Source: JBDSTW01 sp039914705 | GTDB lineage: Bacteria > Pseudomonadota > Gammaproteobacteria > SURF-13 | Assembly (NCBI GenBank): GCA_039914705.1 | Contig: JBDSOT010000063.1 | Location: 1-13,934 of the forward strand | Direction of reading: 5' to 3' | Length of the DNA stretch: 13,934 nt | In this document: positions 7,197 to 13,934 of the stretch, in pieces | Layout of the letters: each line of letters begins with the position of its first letter | Position numbering within the stretch: position 1 is the first letter of the stretch | The notes under the pieces: generated by a model | Databases searched by the model: none | The model's input: only the letters and a program-made list of their open reading frames with translations | Told to the model about the DNA's origin: nothing | Made by a program: the position numbers and the translations under genes

Positions 7197-8173
7197 TGTG
7201 CATTCGCCGCGCGCCGCAGGCGATCATTCACCGTCAGCCATTCCTCACTGTCAGGCATTTGCTCCACCAGCAAATAGTCGAGCTGAGCATCATCGGCCTG
7301 ACGCAGTGTAGCGTATAAACTCTGGGCATATTCCACAGGCGTCACCGGCATGCTGTAGCGAAATACGCCGCGCTCCAGAAACGGCAACTTGCTCGGCTCG
7401 CGTGCCAATTCCAGAATCCCCACGCGCTGGCCGAATGTGATCATCGCACTCACCTCATTGAACAGACGCCCGGTGGGCACGATGCGCAACGGCGTACGCG
7501 GTGCGTAATGCCTTTCCAGCATACCGGGCGCGCGCGGTGAATTATCCGCCGCACTATTGAACTCCACACTAACGCCCAGTGCCCCGGCAAGTGCCACGCG
7601 TGAAATACCGCCGGGACGCAAGATCACCGGCCGCTCACCCACCAGACTCACGATGGTGGATTCCACACCGACCTGACAGGGGCCGCCGTCGAGGATCATA
7701 TCTACGCTATTGCCGAATTCCGCACGCACGTGTCCTTGCGTGGTGGGGCTGATGCGCCCGAAGCGGTTTGCCGAAGGCGCGGCAATGCCGCCGCCGAATT
7801 TTTTTAATAAGCTCAGCGCAACCAGATGGTTGGGCACACGCAAGCCAATCGTATCCTGGCCGCCGGTTACATTATCTGGCACCCGTGCCGCGCGTTTGAG
7901 TATAAGCGTCAAGGGTCCCGGCCAGAAACGTGTAGCGAGTGTATACGCCATCGCAGGAATATCACGCGCCCATTCACTCAATTGTGATGCATCAGCGATA
8001 TGGACAATCAGCGGGTGCTGTGCAGGCCGGCCCTTGATGGAGAATACGCGCTCGACCGCCGCAGTATTGAGCGCGTCTGCGCCCAGACCATAAACGGTTT
8101 CAGTTGGGAATGCGACGACCCCGCCTCTTTGCAACATTGCTACGGCGAGTATGATGTCATCGTCGTCCGACAT
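7187..8173 (-). CDS. tsaC: L-threonylcarbamoyladenylate synthase, Sua5/TsaC family (two-domain form)
   Basis: Makes threonylcarbamoyl-AMP from Thr, bicarbonate and ATP, the first step of the t6A37 modification of ANN-decoding tRNAs. From the chosen ATG it has 328 residues: a YrdC domain (about 1-195) with AFPTETVYGLGADA (21-34), KGRPAQHPLIVHI (47-59), RFWPGPLTLIL (82-92), APSANRFGRISPT (132-144) and VESTIV (170-175), then the linker SPRAPGMLERHYAP (212-225) and a Sua5 C-terminal domain to the end. The long form is Sua5-like, in contrast to the short E. coli TsaC. A TTG start at 8230 would extend it by 19 basic residues into purC and is unlikely. The ATG follows the purC stop by one base (TAACATG), which implies translational coupling and explains the weak Shine-Dalgarno. 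Confidence 0.93.
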   Translation of the reverse strand: MSDDDDIILAVAMLQRGGVVAFPTETVYGLGADALNTAAVERVFSIKGRPAQHPLIVHIADASQLSEWARDIPAMAYTLATRFWPGPLTLILKRAARVPDNVTGGQDTIGLRVPNHLVALSLLKKFGGGIAAPSANRFGRISPTTQGHVRAEFGNSVDMILDGGPCQVGVESTIVSLVGERPVILRPGGISRVALAGALGVSVEFNSAADNSPRAPGMLERHYAPRTPLRIVPTGRLFNEVSAMITFGQRVGILELAREPSKLPFLERGVFRYSMPVTPVEYAQSLYATLRQADDAQLDYLLVEQMPDSEEWLTVNDRLRRAANAHSE

Positions 8174-8174
8174 G

Positions 8175-9059
8175 TTAAGCGGTAAGCTGACGCAGGGCCT
8201 GACGATATTTCTCCGCCGTGCGCGCGACAATCTCAGCGGGGAGTTCGGGTCCGGGTGGACGCTTATTCCAACCGATGCCTTCCAGGTAATCGCGCACGAA
8301 TTGTTTGTCGAAACTGGGTGGATTACTGCCGGTGCGATATTCCTGCATCGGCCAGAAGCGCGAGGAATCGGGCGTCAGGGCCTCGTCGATGAGCGTCAGC
8401 GTGCCCGTTTCATCAAGACCGAATTCAAATTTGGTATCCGCAATAATAATGTCGCGGGTTGCGGCGTAGGTTACAGCCTCCTCATAAAGCGCAATACTGA
8501 CATCGCGCACCTGCTGCGCGAGATTGTCGCCGATCAGCCGCGCTGCCTCATCAAAATCAATATTCATGTCGTGCGCGCCTATCTCGGCCTTGGTCGACGG
8601 CGTGAAGATCGCTGTGGGTAAACGCTCGGCCTCCTGCAAACCGGCCGGTAACGCAATGCCACACACCGTCCCGCTATTTTGATATTCCTTCCAGCCTGAA
8701 CCAACCAGATAACCGCGCACGATGGCCTCGATGGGCAAAGGCTTCAAGCGTCGTGAAACAACCGAACGCCCGCGCACCTGCTCACGTTCCTGCTCACCCT
8801 GCACCACCAATTCCGGGTCAATGCCACTCAGGTGATTGGGCACGATATGCTGCGTGCGTGCGAACCAGAAATTAGACAGGCTGGTCAGTGTCGCACCCTT
8901 GTCCGGTATCGGGGTCGGCAGCACCACATCAAAGGCCGACAGCCGATCCGTGGTAATGATCAGCATATGCGCAACATCGACGCGATAAATATCGCGTACC
9001 TTACCGCGTTGCAGAAGCGGCAAACTGGTTAAGCTGGAGGTAAACAAGGCGGACGACAT
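8175..9059 (-). CDS. purC: Phosphoribosylaminoimidazole-succinocarboxamide (SAICAR) synthase
   Basis: Joins CAIR and aspartate using ATP to give SAICAR, the step directly after PurE. The protein has 294 residues, matching the longer SAICAR synthase type and not the roughly 237-residue E. coli type. Motifs in order: RGKVRDIY (18-25), TDRLSAFDVVLPTPIPDKG (37-55), PIEAIVRGYLVGSGWKEY (109-126), TPSTKAEIGAHDMNI (153-167), then IADTKFEFG, IDEALTPDSSRFW and SFDKQFVRDYLE. These form the ATP/CAIR-binding site. It is followed by tsaC after one base, so they share an mRNA. A TATAAT-type promoter lies upstream at 9102-9130. The start precedes the GKVRD motif by the usual distance. Confidence 0.96.
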   Translation of the reverse strand: MSSALFTSSLTSLPLLQRGKVRDIYRVDVAHMLIITTDRLSAFDVVLPTPIPDKGATLTSLSNFWFARTQHIVPNHLSGIDPELVVQGEQEREQVRGRSVVSRRLKPLPIEAIVRGYLVGSGWKEYQNSGTVCGIALPAGLQEAERLPTAIFTPSTKAEIGAHDMNIDFDEAARLIGDNLAQQVRDVSIALYEEAVTYAATRDIIIADTKFEFGLDETGTLTLIDEALTPDSSRFWPMQEYRTGSNPPSFDKQFVRDYLEGIGWNKRPPGPELPAEIVARTAEKYRQALRQLTA

Positions 9060-9101
9060 GGGCTACTCATTGTTAGAAGTGGGCTTTAAATCAGCCTGGA
9101 T

Positions 9102-9130
9102 ATTATAAGTTATTCAGCAACCATACAGAA
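9102..9130 (-). promoter_or_regulatory. Predicted sigma-70 promoter for purC-tsaC
   Basis: On the minus strand a perfect TATAAT (-10) reads from 9107 to 9102. A weak TTCTGT (-35) reads from 9130 to 9125 with a 17-bp spacer. The -10 ends about 42 bases before the purC ATG. No PurR-like operator was recognised. The -10 is convincing, the -35 is poor. Confidence 0.42.
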
Positions 9131-9197
9131 AAATTAACGACTCTTTAAATTCCCTTGAACATTATTGATCTCCTTTTTTAGGATTGATGAGCTATTA

Positions 9198-9869
9198 CTA
9201 AAGGCGAAAGGTTTTATCCGCCCCCTCAGAAGGAGCAATCGAATCATCGGGTTCCGATTCCGGATTAACGCGGCTATCGCCAGCGCCATGTTGCCTTAAC
9301 CATGTTGTAACCTGTTTCTTCGCCCTGGTAATTTGAGTTGGCGTCATGCGCGCGGCCAGAAGATTCATATTCTCTTGCGCGCCCGCATCTCTTTGCGCCG
9401 CCGCCAGCGCCGTCCAGAGATAGGCCTGTACATAGTCTTGCGGCAGGCCCTTGCCCTGCGCGTAGATCCTCCCCAAGTTATATTGGGCCAGCGCGTAACC
9501 CCGGTCTGCCGCCTTCCGAAACCATTTCACGGCCTCCGGATAATTACGCGCCACGCCCTGACCGTTCTCATACATGAATGCCAGATTGTTCTGGGCAAGC
9601 ATGTAATTCTGCTCTGCCGCCTTGCGATACCACTTCACTGCTTTGCCATAATTCTGCGCAACGCCCTGGCCACTTTCGTACATATGCGCGAGGCTGTATT
9701 GCGCATCGGCATTACCCTGGCGCGCGGCATTATCAAATTCGCGCAAGGCCGTTGCATAATCCTGCCCGGCCAGCGCCTGCAGACCTGCGTTAACATCGGC
9801 CGCTGCAATCGGCAGCAGACATGCGCCTGTGATTACCGCCAACATCAGTTGCCGCAATTTATTAAACAT
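9198..9869 (-). CDS. Secreted Sel1-repeat (SLR) protein
   Basis: 223 residues from the chosen ATG. Residues 1-24 form a signal peptide: a basic start (MFNKLRQ), a hydrophobic core and an IAAA-DV cleavage site. A Cys at 17 could suggest a lipobox, but the residues before it (TGA) fit poorly. Three Sel1-type repeats of about 36 residues follow (about 54-89, 90-125 and 126-161), each with the A-Q-x-x-L-x-x-x-Y and G-x-G-V/L-x-x-(N/D)-Y pattern. An MTPTQITRAKKQVTTWL tail is typical of SLR proteins. Such alpha-solenoids mediate protein contacts, often in the envelope; no specific partner can be inferred. An in-frame start 99 bases upstream (9968) would place an unlikely extension before the signal peptide, whereas GGGGAA precedes the chosen ATG. 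Transcribed away from the transporter gene and towards purC. Confidence 0.88.
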   Translation of the reverse strand: MFNKLRQLMLAVITGACLLPIAAADVNAGLQALAGQDYATALREFDNAARQGNADAQYSLAHMYESGQGVAQNYGKAVKWYRKAAEQNYMLAQNNLAFMYENGQGVARNYPEAVKWFRKAADRGYALAQYNLGRIYAQGKGLPQDYVQAYLWTALAAAQRDAGAQENMNLLAARMTPTQITRAKKQVTTWLRQHGAGDSRVNPESEPDDSIAPSEGADKTFRL

Positions 9870-9942
9870 AGAGATATTCCCCGGTATATTTTCAGACCTG
9901 GCACTGGCTGTTGGTATCGGCAGCAGTGCGGCTATGTCATGT

Positions 9943-9970
9943 ATTATAAGCAGCAATCCGTGCCGCACAA
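9943..9970 (-). promoter_or_regulatory. Predicted sigma-70 promoter for the Sel1-repeat gene
   Basis: Minus strand: a perfect TATAAT reads from 9948 to 9943, and TTGTGC from 9970 to 9965 with a 16-bp spacer. It sits 73 bases before the chosen Sel1-gene ATG, inside the divergent gap to the transporter gene. The -10 context (CTTATAATA) resembles that of the purC promoter. A plus-strand promoter for the transporter was not found with confidence. Confidence 0.42.
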
Positions 9971-10003
9971 CTTATGATTAAAGCATCATCCGGAGACCCG
10001 TGA

Positions 10004-11179
10004 ATGTCAAATGCCCCCGCCCTCATGTTATTAGGTATCCCTATCGAATTCTTTTTATTTGCGCTGACATTGGCCGGTGTAGCCATTTTTCACCGGCGTA
10101 ATTTCGAGGTGGCGCTGACCGGCCTGGTAATTATTGCAACATACAAAGCGCTATTCCTGAATCTCGATCCGGGCACGCATTTACTGCATGAGTGGCGTCT
10201 GCTATTGAATCTGCTGGGCCTGCTGCTAGGTTTTGCCATTCTCGCCAAACACTTTGAGGAATCGCATCTTCCTGAGCTGTTACCCAAATGGCTGCCCGAT
10301 AACTGGGCGGGCGGTTTCGTGCTGCTGATCCTGGTGGCCGTGCTGTCGGTCTTTCTGGACAATATCGCCGGTGCCATTATCGGCGGTGTGATCGCGAAGA
10401 AGGTTTATCGTGGGCGTGTGAGCATCGGGTACCTGGCAGGTATCGTTGCGGCCAGCAACGCCGGCGGTGCCGGATCTGTGATCGGTGATACCACCACTAC
10501 CATGATGTGGATTGCCGGTGTGCCTGCCCTTGAGGTCGCCAAGGCCTTTATCGCCGCTGCCGTTGCCGTCGCCTTTTCGGGGCTTATCGCCGCACGCGCT
10601 CAACATAAATTTCAGCCTATCCAAAAAAACTCCGCGCTCGAGCTAAGCACCGACCATGTCCGCCTGCTGATTGTTGCCCTGATTATCGTGGGTGCCATTG
10701 CCGGTAATGTGTTGATCGACTTTCCAGCCGCCGGTGTATGGCTGGCTATTTTGTGCGGTGGATTATTGAGGCCGACGCCTTGGCGCGAATTGTCGCATGC
10801 CTGGAAGGGTGCCCTGTTTCTAGTCTTTCTGGTGCTGAGTGCGAGCCTGATGCCGGTGAGCAGCCTGCCTGCGCCGTCATGGCAGAGTTCGTTCGGCTTG
10901 GGCCTGGTCAGTGCGGTATTCGACAATATCCCGCTGACCGCGCTGGCCCTGTATCAGAATGGCTATGACTGGGGGATCCTGGCCTTTGCGGTCGGTTACG
11001 GCGGGTCGATAATCTGGTTTGGCTCATCGGCGGGGATCGCCATCACCAATAGTTTTCCCGAGGCAAAGAATACCTGGCGCTGGCTCAAGGAAGGCTGGCA
11101 TGTAGGGATTGCGTATGTGTTGGGTTTTTTTGCGATGCTGTGGCTGGGCGGCTGGAGTCCGCATTATTTAGGGACATAA
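10004..11179 (+). CDS. Ion transporter (IT) superfamily membrane protein, NhaD/arsenite-permease-like
   Basis: 391 residues, about ten to eleven hydrophobic segments, inner membrane. The two pseudo-symmetric halves show the IT-superfamily signatures: FLDNIAGAIIGGVIA (117-131) then SNAGGAGSVIGDTTTTMMWI (151-170) in the first half, and FDNIPLTALAL (306-316) then GYGGSIIWFGSSAGIA (331-346) in the second. The GDTTTTMMW segment resembles the NhaD Na+/H+ antiporter, where G-D-x-T-T-T is characteristic. Citrate and arsenite/silicon permeases share the fold, so the substrate is uncertain; Na+/H+ exchange is my first guess. At 391 residues it is shorter than typical NhaD. GGAG lies 8 bases before the ATG. 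It is monocistronic and divergent from the Sel1-repeat gene. Confidence 0.78.
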   Translation: MSNAPALMLLGIPIEFFLFALTLAGVAIFHRRNFEVALTGLVIIATYKALFLNLDPGTHLLHEWRLLLNLLGLLLGFAILAKHFEESHLPELLPKWLPDNWAGGFVLLILVAVLSVFLDNIAGAIIGGVIAKKVYRGRVSIGYLAGIVAASNAGGAGSVIGDTTTTMMWIAGVPALEVAKAFIAAAVAVAFSGLIAARAQHKFQPIQKNSALELSTDHVRLLIVALIIVGAIAGNVLIDFPAAGVWLAILCGGLLRPTPWRELSHAWKGALFLVFLVLSASLMPVSSLPAPSWQSSFGLGLVSAVFDNIPLTALALYQNGYDWGILAFAVGYGGSIIWFGSSAGIAITNSFPEAKNTWRWLKEGWHVGIAYVLGFFAMLWLGGWSPHYLGT

Positions 11180-11212
11180 TACTGGCCGACCAGATTTGAT
11201 AACAGTATGAAG

Positions 11213-11506
11213 TTACTGCATTCCGCGCAACCCTAGCTCACTGTTCTGTAAGCGCGCATAGTCGGCCAGGGTATCAATGTCTTGAGCCGCTTGCGGCGCA
11301 GGCAGTTCGACGAGCTGCGCGGCATGGTCGAGCATAATGCGTTTTGCCCCCTGGGTATCGCTGCGCGCCATCAGATGTTCCAGACCAACACGAATCGAAC
11401 CTGACATCCCTGTTTCCCAGTGCGGGTTCACGACAGTATCCAGCGGCAGATCGATAATTTCCTGCTCCACACTTTCGCGATAGGCACCACGATCACCGGG
11501 CCGCAC
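11213..11506 (-). pseudogene. Remnant of a MocA-like molybdenum cofactor nucleotidyltransferase (start and middle missing)
   Basis: The open frame encodes about 97 residues from a GTG that is probably not a genuine start; a stop lies four codons upstream. Residues about 24-45 (VVNPHWETGMSGSIRVGLEHL) match the N-terminal third of MocA/NTP_transf_3 proteins (VNPxWxxGMxxSIRxGL). Residues about 53-86 (GAKRIMLDHAAQLVELPAP, then DIDTLADYARL) match their C-terminal end. The middle of the family, with the LxDxP and GxPxxF regions, is absent between these parts without a frameshift. The glycine-rich LAAGxSxRMG nucleotide-binding start is not found upstream. A family member is about 190-210 residues. 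This is best explained by an internal deletion plus 5' loss, hence non-functional. Without a search, a short independent protein cannot be fully excluded. Confidence 0.6.
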
Positions 11507-11776
11507 GCCGCAGCAGACTTACACCTTGATAGGGCATAATCAAGCGAAACATCCCGTCACTATTGTTATGACGATGGTCACCATATCCTTCCTGGTGAGC
11601 TTGCTGCCTTAGCTATAGCTTATAATGCAGCTGGATTTGCGAAATAGCGATATCACAGACGATAAGTAACAAGCTGCTTGCGCAGTGGAGATGAACGAAC
11701 CGGGCGGTTTGATGTCTTGTTGAGTACCTATCTATTTTCAGATCGGCCAACAACCGCCAACAACAGGAGAATCACC
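11507..11776. promoter_or_regulatory. Upstream region of the copper-storage gene with a TATAAT box and small dyads
   Basis: No gene is seen in these 270 bp. On the plus strand TATAAT lies at 11621-11626, directly after a perfect 10-bp palindrome, AGCTATAGCT (11611-11620). TTGCTG (11601-11606) would be a -35, but its spacer is only 14 bp. Further dyads are CGTCA/TGACG (11555-11559 and 11569-11573) and ATGGTcACCAT (11574-11584). No clear CueR (ACCTTCC-N7-GGAAGGT) or CsoR site was recognised. An AGGAGA (11765-11770) six bases before the ATG at 11777 is the ribosome-binding site of the next gene. Regulation by a metal sensor is possible but unproven. Confidence 0.35.
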
Positions 11777-12175
11777 ATGAACACAGAAGGAAATCTTACC
11801 CATCAATCCGACACCGCACACCCCGCACACAGCGGCATGAATCCACAGCTTGATGAATGTATTCGCCTGTGCCTGGACTGCGCGCGCGTCTGCACGGAAA
11901 CGATGGCCTATTGCCATGAGATGGGCGGCGCACACGTGCAGCCCGAACATATAAAACTGCTCGCGGACTGTGAAGAGATATGTCAGCTCAGCGCGCATTT
12001 CATGCTGCGCGGCTCCGAGTTTCACACGCAGACCTGCGGTGTATGTGCCGAGGTGTGCGAGAGCTGCGCTGCGGGCTGCGAACAATTCGATGATGACGCT
12101 ACCATGGCAGCGTGCGTTGAGGCTTGCCGCCGCTGTGCCGAATCCTGTCGCGCAATGTCACGTATGAGCAGTTAA
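11777..12175 (+). CDS. Four-helix-bundle copper-storage protein (Csp / DUF326 family), cytosolic form
   Basis: 132 residues with 16 cysteines at 28, 32, 35, 39, 46, 65, 69, 87, 90, 94, 97, 101, 113, 117, 120 and 124. They fall in CxxxC and CxxC spacing along predicted helices, as in CIRLCLDCARVC (28-39) and CGVCAEVCESCAAGC (87-101). In the Csp family such cysteines line the core of a four-helix bundle and bind many Cu(I) ions. There is no Tat or Sec signal peptide, so it resembles the cytosolic Csp3 type and not exported Csp1. The N-terminus (1-22) is polar and His-containing. The ATG at 11777 was chosen because of the ideal AGGAGA six bases upstream; longer in-frame reading to a TTG at 11678 lacks support. 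A di-haem cytochrome gene follows 188 bp downstream on the same strand. Confidence 0.9.
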   Translation: MNTEGNLTHQSDTAHPAHSGMNPQLDECIRLCLDCARVCTETMAYCHEMGGAHVQPEHIKLLADCEEICQLSAHFMLRGSEFHTQTCGVCAEVCESCAAGCEQFDDDATMAACVEACRRCAESCRAMSRMSS

Positions 12176-12363
12176 CAACGATACTCTGAATAATTCCTTC
12201 CACTGAATTTCAGTGTGCCCGCTCCTGCGCATCCATACGCCTGTGGCATGCGTACTTCTTGTACAGCATGTTTTCTTTCTTCTTTCTCAAACACGTGCGT
12301 ATTTGAAAAATGGCGGTACAACCGAAAATCTTTATTACCAATCATCACAAGGAGCTTATCGAT
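12176..12363. other. Intergenic region with a 15-bp palindrome and pyrimidine tract
   Basis: No gene is seen here. CACTGAATTTCAGTG (12201-12215) is a perfect palindrome around one central base. Only a 5-bp stem could form as a hairpin and no T-run follows, so it looks more like an operator than a terminator. TACGC/GCGTA (12236-12240 and 12250-12254) is a second small dyad. A pyrimidine-rich tract lies at about 12270-12290. AAGGAG (12349-12354), nine bases before the ATG at 12364, is the ribosome-binding site of the cytochrome gene. Confidence 0.35.
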
Positions 12364-13934
12364 ATGGATCATCGTACCAATACTTTAATAAGAGGAATGC
12401 TGATAGTTGGAGTTGTTTTCTTGTCCGCTTGCGCCAATCCGCAGAGCGATAATCGCCCGGTTGCCGCACAAAGCCGGGCATCGGATGGACCCAATAGCCC
12501 CGTAAAACCCATTCCGCATCAAACCGGCAATGCCCAGGCAGGACGCGAAGTATTCCGCTTCGAGACCTTCGGCAACGAAGGCTTCTGGACCGACGCCGTG
12601 CGCATGCCAAAGGGCATGGTAGACAAGAAATTTACGCCCGTGCAGGCCTTGCAGGCCGGTTTGCAGATTGATGTCGACGCCTTGGATGCCCCTACGCAAC
12701 TGCTGCTGGCCGCTGAACTCAAGACGGATTTGTCCAAGCACAATGCACCCCTACTCAATAATCCCGCAACCACGGTCAAGCTGATTGAGGCTAATGCGGT
12801 TGCCGGTATGGTGGCCAGGGACAGTAATGGCGATGGCAAGATCGACATCCTGCACGGCGATAAGGTGGGCGTAAGCTGCGCGCTGTGCCACACCGTTACC
12901 GATGGCGCGGTGTTTAAATTGGAGAACGGCGGCTCTATCGGCCATCGCATTGACGGCCTGGCAACACATAACATTAATCTGGGCGCGGCCTTTGCCATAG
13001 CCGCCAACACGCGCGCCTTATATCCGATAGCGCAACTTAGCTTGCAGGCTAATGGTGGAAAAACATTGGGCCGCGCCGCGCAGGGCTTAACGGAAAAATC
13101 AACGGAGGCCGAATTCGACGCCTATTTCAGTAATCCGCAGTCTTACCCGGTGGGCATGTTCGACGATACCTTCGACGGCAACGGTGACCCGATGCATAAC
13201 TCGCCGCTGTTCGAGCAGGATTTGGCCTTCCCCTACGGTAGCGAAGGCATGATGGACACCGTCGATAACTTCAGTAATCTGGTCTACACCAGCCTGTTCG
13301 ATCTCACCACACTCACCACCCCCGGCGGGCGTGCCTTGTTGCACAAACTGGGCGGCGCGGCCGGAGACGAAATAGCCGATGACTATGTGAAGGTGCTCAA
13401 GGCGACGGGCGTTAAAGGCTATCCGTATGTAGTGGCCTCAGCGAAGACCGATGCCAAGGGGCTGAGCGCCCCGGTGGGCCTGCGGGTAGACGATCAGAAA
13501 CTGCTGGATTTGAATGCCTATCTTGATGGCCTGCCTGCCCCGCGCGGTGCTGCCGTGAATGAACAAGCGGCCCAGCGCGGCAAGGAATTATTCCGCACCG
13601 TGGGCTGCACCGGTTGCCATAACGTAGATCAGGGTAAGCCGGTACCGGCCTTTATCGTACCCATGAAAACCATTTTTCCTGGCGATAATCCAACCATCCT
13701 GACGCAGCGCGAGCCTCCGCTGAATCCGGTTATGGATACACCGGGCAATCTCTTTGACGACAAGATGGCGGTGGTGAATGCCAGCCTACGTGGTGAGATA
13801 CGCGGCAATGCAATGCCCTTACTGCTGGATTTAGCGCGTAAGCCGGTATTTCTACATGACAACTCCGTTGCCAGCATGGATGAACTGCTAGACCCAAGGC
13901 GTGGAGCAGCCGTTCCTCATCCATTTTATCTGTC
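12364..13934 (+). CDS. Di-haem c-type cytochrome lipoprotein (3' end outside window)
   Basis: The frame stays open from the ATG to the right edge: 523 codons plus two bases, with no stop. The N-terminus is a lipoprotein signal (hydrophobic 9-20, lipobox LSAC with Cys23), so it is probably membrane-tethered in the periplasm or outer membrane. Haem-binding CxxCH motifs are CALCH (172-176) and CTGCH (415-419). A DxNxDGxID loop (153-161, DSNGDGKID) just before haem 1 resembles a calcium-binding EF-hand loop. FETFGNEGFWTDAVR (66-80) and IGHRIDGL (192-199) recall a widespread, largely uncharacterised cytochrome family. FLHDNSVASMDELLDP (496-511) with PHPFY recalls the C-terminal end of cytochrome c peroxidase/MauG and RoxA-like di-haem proteins. 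Redox enzyme or electron carrier is likely; the substrate is unknown. AAGGAG lies nine bases before the start. Confidence 0.88.
   Translation, partial: MDHRTNTLIRGMLIVGVVFLSACANPQSDNRPVAAQSRASDGPNSPVKPIPHQTGNAQAGREVFRFETFGNEGFWTDAVRMPKGMVDKKFTPVQALQAGLQIDVDALDAPTQLLLAAELKTDLSKHNAPLLNNPATTVKLIEANAVAGMVARDSNGDGKIDILHGDKVGVSCALCHTVTDGAVFKLENGGSIGHRIDGLATHNINLGAAFAIAANTRALYPIAQLSLQANGGKTLGRAAQGLTEKSTEAEFDAYFSNPQSYPVGMFDDTFDGNGDPMHNSPLFEQDLAFPYGSEGMMDTVDNFSNLVYTSLFDLTTLTTPGGRALLHKLGGAAGDEIADDYVKVLKATGVKGYPYVVASAKTDAKGLSAPVGLRVDDQKLLDLNAYLDGLPAPRGAAVNEQAAQRGKELFRTVGCTGCHNVDQGKPVPAFIVPMKTIFPGDNPTILTQREPPLNPVMDTPGNLFDDKMAVVNASLRGEIRGNAMPLLLDLARKPVFLHDNSVASMDELLDPRRGAAVPHPFYL

Noticed and set aside
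8174..8230. TTG start extending tsaC into purC
   Set aside because: It adds a basic, non-homologous stretch over the purC coding region. The ATG directly after the purC stop fits the family start.
9870..9968. Upstream start for the Sel1-repeat protein
   Set aside because: It would bury the signal peptide behind 33 residues. GGGGAA precedes the internal ATG, and the extension overlaps the predicted promoter.
11678..11776. TTG-started extension of the copper-storage protein
   Set aside because: There is no ribosome-binding site, and the sequence does not resemble the family. The ATG at 11777 has an ideal AGGAGA.
12385..13010. Minus-strand open frames opposite the cytochrome gene
   Set aside because: They mirror a strongly coding plus-strand frame with CxxCH motifs and a lipoprotein signal, and show no domain of their own.

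Overview
The window looks like chromosomal DNA of a Gram-negative proteobacterium. The evidence is lipoprotein and periplasmic signals, c-di-GMP enzymes, a TIGR02281-like retropepsin protein, and NadC and PurC of the beta/gamma-proteobacterial type. Base composition is moderately GC-rich by eye. I cannot assign a genus. No tRNA, rRNA, CRISPR array, insertion sequence or phage gene is visible.

Layout. (a) 1-4945, plus strand: a c-di-GMP signalling block. It starts with the tail of a CheY-like response regulator, followed by two large GGDEF-EAL proteins, REC-PAS-GGDEF-EAL and PAS-PAS-PAS-GGDEF-EAL. Their catalytic halves are gap-free tandem paralogues, and stretches of DNA within them are identical. 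(b) 4939-9869, minus strand: a housekeeping block. In transcription order it holds a secreted Sel1-repeat protein, purC, tsaC/Sua5, purE, a membrane-anchored retropepsin-like protease and nadC. purC and tsaC are one base apart. purE has no purK beside it. nadC converges on the second GGDEF-EAL gene with a 7-bp overlap. (c) 10004-11179, plus strand: an ion-transporter (IT) superfamily membrane protein with NhaD/arsenite-permease-like motifs, divergent from the Sel1 gene. (d) 11213-11506, minus strand: a MocA-like nucleotidyltransferase remnant that has lost its start and its middle. (e) 11777-13934, plus strand: a cytosolic four-helix Cys-rich copper-storage protein (Csp/DUF326), then a di-haem c-type cytochrome lipoprotein that is still open at the right edge.

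How the genes work together. The left block probably forms a phosphorelay-to-c-di-GMP output module. The central block supplies steps of purine synthesis (PurC, PurE), NAD synthesis (NadC) and tRNA t6A modification (TsaC). The right end pairs copper buffering with an exported haem protein, which may reflect metal or redox stress physiology. I see no clearly new defence or mobile system. The points most worth checking are the duplicated c-di-GMP pair, the Csp/cytochrome neighbourhood, the purK-less purE, the MocA remnant and a dRS3-like palindrome.
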